Part shown: positions 26,337 through 34,056 of the stretch, piece by piece
Numbering within the stretch: the stretch's first letter is position 1
Layout of the letters: the number at the start of each line of letters is the position of its first letter
NCBI RefSeq assembly: GCF_025628965.1
Contig: NZ_JAOTEN010000002.1
Span: 620,001-684,000 of the forward strand
DNA: 64,000 nucleotides
Origin: Chryseobacterium gilvum
GTDB lineage: Bacteria; Bacteroidota; Bacteroidia; Flavobacteriales; Weeksellaceae
Direction of reading: 5' to 3'
The notes under the pieces: generated by a model
The model's input: the letters and a program-made list of their open reading frames with translations, nothing else
The model's database searches: none
What the model was told of the DNA's origin: nothing
Made by a program: the position numbers and the translations under genes

Positions 26337-28235
26337 ATGTGCGGAATCTGCGGGTATTATTCATTTCGGAAAGAGGTTTCTTCTAAGAATATCTTAGAAA
26401 TGAATACAGCAATCCGTCACCGCGGTCCGGATGATGAAGGGTTTTGGCTGTCGGATCAAACTTCCGGAATATCATACTCCGGAACAGATTCTACCGATAA
26501 AATCAAAGAACAATTTCCTTTTTTACACGAAACCCAATCGAAACTCGCACTGGGTTTTCGACGGCTTTCTATCGTAGATTTGTCGGAAAAAGGGCATCAG
26601 CCGATGCTTTCCGAAAACGGAAAAATCTCCATCACTTTTAATGGAGAAATTTATAACTTCAGAATATTAAAGAAAGAATTGGAAAATCTGGGGCATGATT
26701 TTCAAAGCCATTCAGATACAGAAGTTATTCTTAAATCTTATGAAGAATGGGGAACTGCCATGTTTGCAAAATTCGACGGCATGTTTGCGATCTGTCTCGT
26801 TGATCTCAATCTTCAGAAATTAATTTTAGGACGTGACAGGATGGGGTTAAAACCCTTGTTTTATTATAAAAATAATGAAGTTTTGGTTTGGGCTTCAGAA
26901 ATCAAAGCATTGCTTAAAAATGAATTCATCATGCCGGAAATCAATTGGCAAGGGGTGTATACCAATTTTTTATTTCAAACCACACTGGCTCCGGAAACCT
27001 GTTTTAAAGACATATTTTCCTTAGAACCAGCTTCTGTTATGACTGTTGATCTTAACGATTTCAGCAACAACAAAGAAAAATACTGGGAGTTTCCCCGACA
27101 AATTGAAAATGTTCCGGAAAGTGAAGCAATAGCCAATATTGATCGCCTTCTTTCAGAAAGCGTTGATGATCAGTTGTATGCAGATGTCCCTATTGCAAGT
27201 ATGATGAGCGGCGGGATAGATTCTACGTTGATCACGGCAAAATCAAAACCATTCAAAAATAACATCAATGCCTTTACCATCTCTTACCAATTTTCTGAAG
27301 ATGAAGTAAAAAATGCATCTTTAATGGCTGACAAAATTGATATTCCGCATCATATAAAAAATGTAACGGATGAAGAAGTTCTGGAACAGCTGAAAGAAAA
27401 TATTCAGCATTTTGAAGAACCTTACAGCAGCCTGGAAGTTCTGATGAATGCCGCCGAATATGCAAAAAAACTCGGTTTTAAGGTGGTATTAAGTGGAAAT
27501 GGTGCAGACGAACTTTTTGCAGGATATTCTCACAGCTTAAAATTGAATAAATGGCTTTCCTTCAGGTATTTTAATTTTATTCGACATTTTATTTTTACAA
27601 ATGATCATTTTTCTGAAAAGGTAAAAAACTATTTTTCTCAGGATTTTATGTTTGATTTTTTCAGGCAAAGCCAGGTTGGTATGAAGCCTTTACAGGCAAA
27701 AAATATTTTTAAAGCTGAAATTTATAATCAGATTAAGACCAATTTAAAATCCTATCATCTTTCTGATACTAAAGATTATAAAGGGCTTTTTGAATATGAT
27801 ATGAAATATTCCCTGTCTTCCCATCACGTTTTCCGGGATGATCTGAGTGCGATGAAATATGGGGTAGAATTCCGGTATCCTTACCTGAGCAATGAGCTTA
27901 TTGATTATGTTTCTTCACTGCCGGCAAAATATCGTTTTAACGGGCAACAAAATAAGCCGCTTTTAAGAAAAATTGCACAGAAATATCTTCCTCAGGAAGT
28001 TTTAAATATGCCAAAACGTGGTTTTTCTTTTCCGTTAAGGTATTTTATTAAAACAGAAAAAAAAGTTCAGGAGTTCATTAATGAAAATTTAGAAAGCCTT
28101 AAAAAAAGAAATTTTTTTAATCCCGAGATAATTGATAAGTGGAGTAAAAACCAAAATGATGAATTTGATTCTGTAAAGATCTGGCAACTGGTTACTTTTG
28201 AACTTTGGTACCAAAAGTATTTCGAAAACCGGTAA
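26337..28235 (+). CDS. asnB: Asparagine synthase (glutamine-hydrolysing)
   Basis: 632-residue two-domain amidotransferase. I chose the ATG at 26337 because the catalytic Cys must be residue 2 after Met removal (MCGICGYY); the longer frame from 26271 would bury it. The N-terminal class II glutaminase has RHRGPDDEG, RLSIVDLSEKGHQP and FNGEIYN. The C-terminal synthetase has the ATP pyrophosphatase loop SGGIDST at about 291-297 and SGNGADELFAGY. It could make asparagine or, given its neighbours, amidate a sugar acid. Start codon and fold are firm. Confidence 0.93.
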   Translation: MCGICGYYSFRKEVSSKNILEMNTAIRHRGPDDEGFWLSDQTSGISYSGTDSTDKIKEQFPFLHETQSKLALGFRRLSIVDLSEKGHQPMLSENGKISITFNGEIYNFRILKKELENLGHDFQSHSDTEVILKSYEEWGTAMFAKFDGMFAICLVDLNLQKLILGRDRMGLKPLFYYKNNEVLVWASEIKALLKNEFIMPEINWQGVYTNFLFQTTLAPETCFKDIFSLEPASVMTVDLNDFSNNKEKYWEFPRQIENVPESEAIANIDRLLSESVDDQLYADVPIASMMSGGIDSTLITAKSKPFKNNINAFTISYQFSEDEVKNASLMADKIDIPHHIKNVTDEEVLEQLKENIQHFEEPYSSLEVLMNAAEYAKKLGFKVVLSGNGADELFAGYSHSLKLNKWLSFRYFNFIRHFIFTNDHFSEKVKNYFSQDFMFDFFRQSQVGMKPLQAKNIFKAEIYNQIKTNLKSYHLSDTKDYKGLFEYDMKYSLSSHHVFRDDLSAMKYGVEFRYPYLSNELIDYVSSLPAKYRFNGQQNKPLLRKIAQKYLPQEVLNMPKRGFSFPLRYFIKTEKKVQEFINENLESLKKRNFFNPEIIDKWSKNQNDEFDSVKIWQLVTFELWYQKYFENR

Positions 28236-28259
28236 AAATAATTTTCAGTTATATATTTT

Positions 28260-28267
28260 TATATTTG
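28260..28267 (+). promoter_or_regulatory. Promoter -7 element abutting the lipoprotein start
   Basis: TATATTTG matches the flavobacterial -7 element and ends 4 bp before the ATG at 28272, so the transcript would begin at or next to the start codon (leaderless). Confidence 0.5.
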
Positions 28268-28271
28268 CAGT

Positions 28272-28781
28272 ATGAAAAAATCAGTTTTTGGTTTTATGTT
28301 TGTTTTTGCAGTGCTTCTGAGTTGCAGGGGTGATGAAGATTCTTTGCAGAAAGTAGATCAGATTTTTAATCTGTACATGAATGATATTTTCGGAAAAGAT
28401 CTGCTTCATCCCAACAAAATCGGAACCTATGCCACGATCTCTTTCAATGATGCTTTAGGAGATACCGATGTAGCGAATGTAAGTTTTTCCCGAAAAATGA
28501 CAGCAGATTCTATTAATTATTTGGAATATATTGCGGGAGCAAAAAGAGTACTTCTGAATGATTCTGATCCCGAAAATAAGATCTACTATTCAAAAATAGC
28601 CGTTTCGCTCACCAAAAAGCTTACAGATTCTACATTTAGCGCTCCGGATATAGATACTCTGGAAATCAGGTACCGTTTTAATCCTTCTGTTTTTGAAATT
28701 TCGAAAGTGTTATATAACAACTCTGAAGTAACAGTCATAAAGGAATCAAATACGCAGAATGTGGTTCGGATCATAAAATAA
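28272..28781 (+). CDS. Hypothetical lipoprotein
   Basis: 169 residues with a lipoprotein signal (FVFAVLLSC, Cys18, then RGDED, an acidic stretch like the flavobacterial surface-export signal). The rest is mixed strand/helix with no motif I recognise. The start is fixed by the signal peptide. It precedes serS, whose promoter overlaps this gene's 3' end region. Confidence 0.78.
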   Translation: MKKSVFGFMFVFAVLLSCRGDEDSLQKVDQIFNLYMNDIFGKDLLHPNKIGTYATISFNDALGDTDVANVSFSRKMTADSINYLEYIAGAKRVLLNDSDPENKIYYSKIAVSLTKKLTDSTFSAPDIDTLEIRYRFNPSVFEISKVLYNNSEVTVIKESNTQNVVRIIK

Positions 28782-28785
28782 TTTT

Positions 28786-28820
28786 TAAATTTGCACAGCG
28801 GTTCGCATTATTCTAATGCG
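28786..28820 (+). promoter_or_regulatory. serS promoter -7 element and leader hairpin
   Basis: TAAATTTG (28786-28793) is an exact -7 element. A TTC at 28765-28767 is a weak -33 18 bp upstream. The predicted transcript then starts with a perfect 7-bp hairpin (28804-28810 with 28814-28820, 3-base loop) about 30 bp before the serS ATG. Confidence 0.5.
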
Positions 28821-28849
28821 CAACGATCTAATCATTAACATCAAATATA

Positions 28850-30118
28850 ATGTTACAAGTCAATTTTTTGCGCGACAATAAAGAACGCGTTTTAGAGGGT
28901 CTTCAAAAAAGGCAATTCAAAAATTCTGAGTTGGTAGACGAAGCTATTGCTACCGATGAAGAAAGAAAAAAAATTCAGTTTGAATTGGATTCTCAACTTT
29001 CCGAAATTAATAAAATCTCCAAAAAGATAGGAATTTTAATGAAAGAAGGGAAAAGAGAAGAGGCTGAAATGTCTAAATCTAAAACCGCACAATATAAAGA
29101 GTCAAGCTCAGAATTGAAATCACAGCTGGAAGTTGTTGAAAAAAAACTGTTGGATATTTTATATCAAATTCCAAATGTTCCTTATGAATTGGTAAAAGCA
29201 GGAGTTTCAGCAGATGATAACGAGATTATCTTTCAGTCTCATGATGTGGAAGGTTTAGGAGAAGGTGCCATTCCGCATTGGGAACTGGCAAAAAAATACA
29301 ACCTGATCGATTTTGAATTGGGTGTAAAAATTGCCGGAGCGGGTTTTCCGGTGTATTTCGGAAAAGGAGCAAGATTGCAGAGAGCTTTGGTGCAGTATTT
29401 CTTAGACAAAAATGTAGATGCGGGATATCTTGAGGTAAATCCACCCCATGTTGTTAATGAAGCTTCAGGCTACGGAACGGGGCAGTTGCCGGATAAAGAA
29501 GGGCAAATGTATTACATCAATGCAGATGATTTATACCTGATTCCTACAGCAGAAGTTCCGGTAACCAATCTGTACCGTGATGTTTTGCTGGACGAAAAAG
29601 ATCTTCCGATTAAAAATACAGCTTTTTCTCAATGCTACAGAAGAGAAGCGGGAAGTTACGGCGCTCATGTAAGAGGGCTGAACCGTCTTCATCAGTTTGA
29701 AAAAGTAGAAATTGTAAGATTAGAGAAGCCTGAAAACTCGTATGCTGTTCTTGAAGAAATGGTAGAACATATCAAAGAAATTCTTAACGATCTTGAATTG
29801 CCGTACAGGGTTTTGAGGCTTTGTGGCGGAGATACCGGTTTTGCTTCAGCCCTGACGTATGATTTTGAGGTATGGAGCGCGGCTCAGGAAAAATGGCTGG
29901 AAGTGAGTTCAGTATCCAATTTTGAGACATTCCAAGCCAATCGTCTGAAATGCCGTTATAAATCTGACGGAAAAACGCAATTGGTACATACTTTAAACGG
30001 TTCTGCAATGGCTTTGCCGAGAATTATGGCCGCTTTACTGGAAAATAACCAGACAGAAGAGGGCATAAAGCTCCCTAAGAAAATCGCTGAATATGCGAAG
30101 TTTGATTTAATTAATTAA
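28850..30118 (+). CDS. serS: Seryl-tRNA synthetase
   Basis: 422-residue class II aminoacyl-tRNA synthetase charging tRNA-Ser. The N-terminal antiparallel coiled coil (about 28-110), which grips the tRNA long variable arm, is clear. It is followed by motif 2 FSQCYRREAGSYG and motif 3 LNGSAMALPRIMAALLE. TAEVPVTNLYRD is the serine-binding region. Length is complete. A terminator follows after 22 bp. Confidence 0.97.
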   Translation: MLQVNFLRDNKERVLEGLQKRQFKNSELVDEAIATDEERKKIQFELDSQLSEINKISKKIGILMKEGKREEAEMSKSKTAQYKESSSELKSQLEVVEKKLLDILYQIPNVPYELVKAGVSADDNEIIFQSHDVEGLGEGAIPHWELAKKYNLIDFELGVKIAGAGFPVYFGKGARLQRALVQYFLDKNVDAGYLEVNPPHVVNEASGYGTGQLPDKEGQMYYINADDLYLIPTAEVPVTNLYRDVLLDEKDLPIKNTAFSQCYRREAGSYGAHVRGLNRLHQFEKVEIVRLEKPENSYAVLEEMVEHIKEILNDLELPYRVLRLCGGDTGFASALTYDFEVWSAAQEKWLEVSSVSNFETFQANRLKCRYKSDGKTQLVHTLNGSAMALPRIMAALLENNQTEEGIKLPKKIAEYAKFDLIN

Positions 30119-30140
30119 AATTCAGCTTTATATACAAAGA

Positions 30141-30170
30141 AAACCATCGAGAATATCGGTGGTTTTTGTT
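30141..30170. terminator. Terminator after serS
   Basis: Nine-bp stem with one G-T pair (30141-30149 with 30157-30165) followed by a T-rich run. It stands between serS and the convergent SafE-like gene. Confidence 0.75.
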
Positions 30171-30191
30171 TTATTATTTAAATAAATAAGT

Positions 30192-30956
30192 TTAATGACA
30201 GTCTGCAGAATGAGGATGTGTATTGTGATCTCCGGGTAAATGACACTCTCCGTTATTGTCTTTAGAAATCGTCATCGCTTCTGCTCTCGGAGAAATGTAC
30301 GGAATTCCAAGTTCCAAACCTCTTAGAATAAAAAGACCTCCTAAAACAATCATGATTAAAGGGATTGCTTTTAAAACTTTTAATCTAAAGGCCTGATTCA
30401 TTAGATTCCCTGCCAAAACCACGGCAAACATAAAGGGAAGTGTTCCCAAACCAAATAAAGCCATATAAGAAGCTCCCTGCCATATTCCGCCACTTGCAAG
30501 ACTTGCAGTGAGCGCCATGTAAACCATTCCGCACGGTAAAAATCCATTCAAGATACCGGTTGTAAATCTGGATCTGTAATCTGCTCTTTGAAGAATCTTG
30601 CCTAAATTATATTTTACTGTGAATAGAAATTTTGAAAAGAAAGGAATTTTTGAGGCAAAATCTTTTCCGCCAAATGAGAAAACAGCCATCACAATCAGTG
30701 AAATTCCAACGGCAATGGTTAAATATTTTTGAAAACCGGCCATTTCAAAACCTTCGCCGATAATTCCTAAAACAGCGCCTAAAAATGCATATGTAAAAAT
30801 TCTTCCGAACTGATATGTAAGGTTTTGAAGATAAAAATTGGTCGCCTGCTTTTTGGTTAATCCCATCGATAGGGCAATAGGACCACACATTCCGATACAG
30901 TGAAAACCGGATGCGAAGCCTAAGCCAATTGCCGACAAAATAATTGCTATTTCCAT
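30192..30956 (-). CDS. Sulfite exporter TauE/SafE-like protein of the cbb3 locus, His-rich tail
   Basis: 254 residues, six membrane helices. Conserved Cys-containing motifs FHCIGMCGPIALSMG and GFLPCGMVYMAL mark the UreH/DsbD-like SafE subgroup found at the end of cco operons, where it is thought to help copper delivery. The C-terminal 25 residues are rich in His, Cys and acidic residues (ECHLPGDHNTHPHSADCH), a likely metal-binding tail. It overlaps the fixH-like gene by 10 bp and closes the operon. Confidence 0.88.
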   Translation of the reverse strand: MEIAIILSAIGLGFASGFHCIGMCGPIALSMGLTKKQATNFYLQNLTYQFGRIFTYAFLGAVLGIIGEGFEMAGFQKYLTIAVGISLIVMAVFSFGGKDFASKIPFFSKFLFTVKYNLGKILQRADYRSRFTTGILNGFLPCGMVYMALTASLASGGIWQGASYMALFGLGTLPFMFAVVLAGNLMNQAFRLKVLKAIPLIMIVLGGLFILRGLELGIPYISPRAEAMTISKDNNGECHLPGDHNTHPHSADCH

Positions 30957-31399
30957 ATCACATCATAATCAAGACGGTAATCTGTTCTATCTTTTGTCCA
31001 CATCAATCTCAACGTATAATTTCCTGCTTTTAGAACTTTTGAAGGAATGGTGAATGATTGATTGGCATCCAGCTGCTCAGCTCTTTTGATATCAAAGTTT
31101 TGGTCATCAGATCTGTTCAGTACAAATTTTATTTTAGCATTGCTGTTGTTAATGCTTTTCGGGAAAGAAATCTTTATCCCGCTCACATCCTGAGAATACA
31201 CAGGTTTTTCTTCCAGGGTATCACCTCTTTTTTTTGCGTCGATCACAGACTGGTATTCCAATTCTTCTTCATAATAATGATCGGTTACCAATTCTGAATT
31301 TTTTTGTCCGTTCGGAAATAAAAAAAGCATGGATAAGATAAATATAATAAAGGAAGCCAGTGCCAAAATGATACCGTGTCCCCAAGTAAAGTTTTTCAT
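30947..31399 (-). CDS. FixH family protein
   Basis: 150-residue protein with one N-terminal membrane segment (about 8-28) and a periplasmic Ig-like domain, as in FixH/CcoH, which assists cbb3 oxidase biogenesis. The motif DHYYEEELEYQSVIDAK corresponds to the family's conserved NYYEKGLAY-like segment. It is 10 bp downstream of ccoG and overlaps the next gene. Role is inferred from family and position. Confidence 0.88.
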   Translation of the reverse strand: MKNFTWGHGIILALASFIIFILSMLFLFPNGQKNSELVTDHYYEEELEYQSVIDAKKRGDTLEEKPVYSQDVSGIKISFPKSINNSNAKIKFVLNRSDDQNFDIKRAEQLDANQSFTIPSKVLKAGNYTLRLMWTKDRTDYRLDYDVIWK

Positions 31400-31409
31400 T
31401 TTTTTTTAA

Positions 31410-32864
31410 TTAAAATTGCAGTTTAAACGGTCCTTCAAAATAGGTTTTATAGGAATCGATGAGATTTCCTTTGGTGTCGTACACACCGATGGTGATATTC
31501 TGTTTCGATAATTTCATTTCACTTTCCGGGAAGCTGATGTTGAGGGTTCCTTTGGTAATTTTATCGCGTTCTACGGTGATTTTACTTGATCCGCTGTAGC
31601 TGATCTCCCCGTGAGAAGGTTCTATTATTTTTACCGTTACAATTTTCTTTTCGTTGCTTTTATTTAAAAACGTGTAGTTGTAGGTATTGGTAATTTTATT
31701 TTCTCTCAGGAAAAACGTGCTTCCCGCAGGTTTTATAAATTTGGCTTCCATCTCGCCGCGGCTGTACAAAAGATATCCTAAAAACAGTTGGAGCGCAACG
31801 AGCACAACAAGAAAACTTTTCATCCGGGTGGTGAATCTCGTCGGGACCTGGTTTTCTATTTCATTTTCTGAAGCATATCGGATGAGCCCTTTCGGAAGCC
31901 CTACTTTTACCATTACTTCATCACAGGCATCAATACAGGCGGTGCAGTTGACGCACTCCAGTTGTTGCCCGTCCCGGATATCGATTCCTGTGGGGCAAAC
32001 CACCACACATTGGTAACAGTCGATACAGTCGCCTTTTCCGGCCGCTTTCCGGTCTTCGCCTTTTCTCCATTTTGACCGGTTTTCGCCTCTTTTAAAATCA
32101 TAAAAAACATTGATGGTTTCCTTGTCGATCAAAACCCCCTGCAATCTTCCATACGGACAAACCAAAGTACAGACCTGCTCCCGGAACCAGGCGAATACGA
32201 AATAAAACGCCGCGGCAAGAAGGATCATGACGATAAAATTGGTAGGATGGGCAAAAGGCCCTTCCAGAACAATCCTGAACACTTCTTTGTAGCCCACAAT
32301 ATACATAAACATAAAATGGGTGATGATTAAAGAAAGCATCACGTAGATAGACCATTTGAGGCTTCTTTTCCAGATTTTCTCGGTGTTCCATTCCTGCCGG
32401 TCAAGCTTCATCTGTTTATTGCGGTCTCCCTCGATAGCATATTCTATTTTCCGGAATACGTTTTCCAGGAATATGGTCTGCGGACAGATCCATCCACAGA
32501 AGATCCTCCCGAAAGCGATGGTGAAAATAATGATGCAGATGAGTGAAACGATGGCTCCCAGAGTAAGGATAAAGAAATCCTGCGGATAAAACGGCTGCCC
32601 GAACAGGAAAAACTGCCGGTCGATAACGTTCAGCAAAAGCATGGGATTTCCGTTGAAGGTCAAAAAAGGGAGCGCAAAATAAAAAATTAAGAGGGTATAG
32701 GCTACAATATTCCGGTAATTGGTGTATTTCCCTTTCGGTTTTCTGGGAAACACCCATTTTCTTTTCCCGGACTGCTCCATCGTCCCAATAGAATCCCGGT
32801 ACGTTTCCGGATCCAAAACCTGACCCTGACCGCCGCGTACTACATCATCTTCTTTTCCTGACAT
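31410..32864 (-). CDS. ccoG: Cytochrome c oxidase accessory protein CcoG
   Basis: 484 residues, known in other bacteria as a membrane Fe-S protein required for cbb3 maturation, where it reduces copper. About five membrane helices in the first 220 residues include GWICPQTIFLENVFRKIEY and CTLVCPYGRLQG. They are followed by a soluble ferredoxin part with CIDCYQCVVVCPTGIDIR and CVNCTACIDACDEVM. The last ~100 residues form an Ig-like periplasmic domain (IG-FixC). It is placed between ccoP and fixH. Confidence 0.95.
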   Translation of the reverse strand: MSGKEDDVVRGGQGQVLDPETYRDSIGTMEQSGKRKWVFPRKPKGKYTNYRNIVAYTLLIFYFALPFLTFNGNPMLLLNVIDRQFFLFGQPFYPQDFFILTLGAIVSLICIIIFTIAFGRIFCGWICPQTIFLENVFRKIEYAIEGDRNKQMKLDRQEWNTEKIWKRSLKWSIYVMLSLIITHFMFMYIVGYKEVFRIVLEGPFAHPTNFIVMILLAAAFYFVFAWFREQVCTLVCPYGRLQGVLIDKETINVFYDFKRGENRSKWRKGEDRKAAGKGDCIDCYQCVVVCPTGIDIRDGQQLECVNCTACIDACDEVMVKVGLPKGLIRYASENEIENQVPTRFTTRMKSFLVVLVALQLFLGYLLYSRGEMEAKFIKPAGSTFFLRENKITNTYNYTFLNKSNEKKIVTVKIIEPSHGEISYSGSSKITVERDKITKGTLNISFPESEMKLSKQNITIGVYDTKGNLIDSYKTYFEGPFKLQF

Positions 32865-32954
32865 GTTTGGTGTGTTTAAAAACGAAAAACATAATTCGTT
32901 ACTATTTTACTGTAATAACAAATTATGTTTTTTCATATATTTTTAAAAATTTAA

Positions 32955-33833
32955 TTACTGTTTTTCCCAACGAGCCTCATCACCGTAAGCTGGTGCACCG
33001 CCTTGAGCCGGAGTAATAGGAGGCTGTTCCTGATTGATGTGATAAACATAAGCAGCAACATTCTGAATGTCACGCCCTGTTAATATACCATTTTTCCCCC
33101 AAGCCTGCATGGCTGTACCTGTAACTCCGTTTTCAACTACATGGAAAACATTTTTAAATAATGTTTTTTCAGGTTGATTATGCCAGAAATTATCAGTTAA
33201 GTTAGGACCAATGTTACCTCTTCCGCCTTCTGCATGACAAGATACACAGTTGGTTTTAAAAATTTCCTGGCCTGCCGCTACATTATCTTCAGAAAAAGCT
33301 GCAGATTCTAAAGTTACTTGTGGCTGGCTTTTTTCGTACTCTGCAATGCTTGCAGTTTGTTCTATATATTCTGCATCATATTCTTTTAAAGGATGTGCAA
33401 AGTCAGTAAATGAGTACGCACAGATATAAACGATACAAAAAGCTGTCCCAAAATAAAACAAACCTACCCACCATTTTGGCAACTGATTGTCGAGCTCCAT
33501 GATTCCGTCAAAACCGTGATCGATAAGAATATCTTTTTCTTCTGTTTCAGATTGCTTTTTAAATGCAGCATCGTACATTCTTTTCAAAAAAGGTATTTTC
33601 TTTTCTGCTAAGTATGCCGCTTTTTCTTCCGCACTCAGTTTTTTGAATTTATTGTTCTCAATCAAATCTCCTAAAGCACTGTGAATATAGGCCAGAATAG
33701 CACTGATAATAACAGTTCCCCAGAAGTACGGTGAAGTAAGAAACGTATAGTTTTGAACAAATAAATAATAAAATACGATTAGAAGTCCTATTATTATTAA
33801 GATGTTTACGAAAACCGGTGTCCTTTGTTTCAT
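32955..33833 (-). CDS. ccoP: cbb3 oxidase subunit CcoP, monoheme form
   Basis: 292-residue diheme-type subunit by family, but only one c-type haem motif, CVSCH at about residues 196-200, is present; proteobacterial CcoP has two. Two N-terminal membrane segments (about 10-45), then a cytosolic charged region, then GFDGIMELDNQLPKWWVG, the CcoP N-terminal domain marker, and another membrane helix before the cytochrome domain. M in GTAMQAWG is the probable axial ligand. It follows ccoQ by 10 bp. Confidence 0.93.
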   Translation of the reverse strand: MKQRTPVFVNILIIIGLLIVFYYLFVQNYTFLTSPYFWGTVIISAILAYIHSALGDLIENNKFKKLSAEEKAAYLAEKKIPFLKRMYDAAFKKQSETEEKDILIDHGFDGIMELDNQLPKWWVGLFYFGTAFCIVYICAYSFTDFAHPLKEYDAEYIEQTASIAEYEKSQPQVTLESAAFSEDNVAAGQEIFKTNCVSCHAEGGRGNIGPNLTDNFWHNQPEKTLFKNVFHVVENGVTGTAMQAWGKNGILTGRDIQNVAAYVYHINQEQPPITPAQGGAPAYGDEARWEKQ

Positions 33834-33843
33834 AATAAATTGT

Positions 33844-34041
33844 TTAATTTTTTAGATTAAAATCATCTTCATCATCCTCAAGCGGTGCATGTTCTTCTTC
33901 TCTGTAAAACTTTTTAGGTCTGCTAAATACATAGATAACCAAAGCAATGAAGAACAGCATAAAGAAAATCAAAGCCAAAGTCTGGTACAAACCTGCATTT
34001 TCCGTATTGGATAAGATATCTTTAAAATTCTGAGGGATCAT
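33844..34041 (-). CDS. ccoQ: CcoQ-like small subunit
   Basis: 65 residues with one membrane helix (about 19-42) followed by RPKKFYREEE, the short basic/aromatic-acidic motif typical of CcoQ/FixQ proteins, and an acidic tail. It sits between the fused ccoNO and ccoP, the standard ccoQ position. The sequence is short, so the call leans on context. Confidence 0.85.
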   Translation of the reverse strand: MIPQNFKDILSNTENAGLYQTLALIFFMLFFIALVIYVFSRPKKFYREEEHAPLEDDEDDFNLKN

Positions 34042-34056
34042 GGGAGCTTTTAATAT

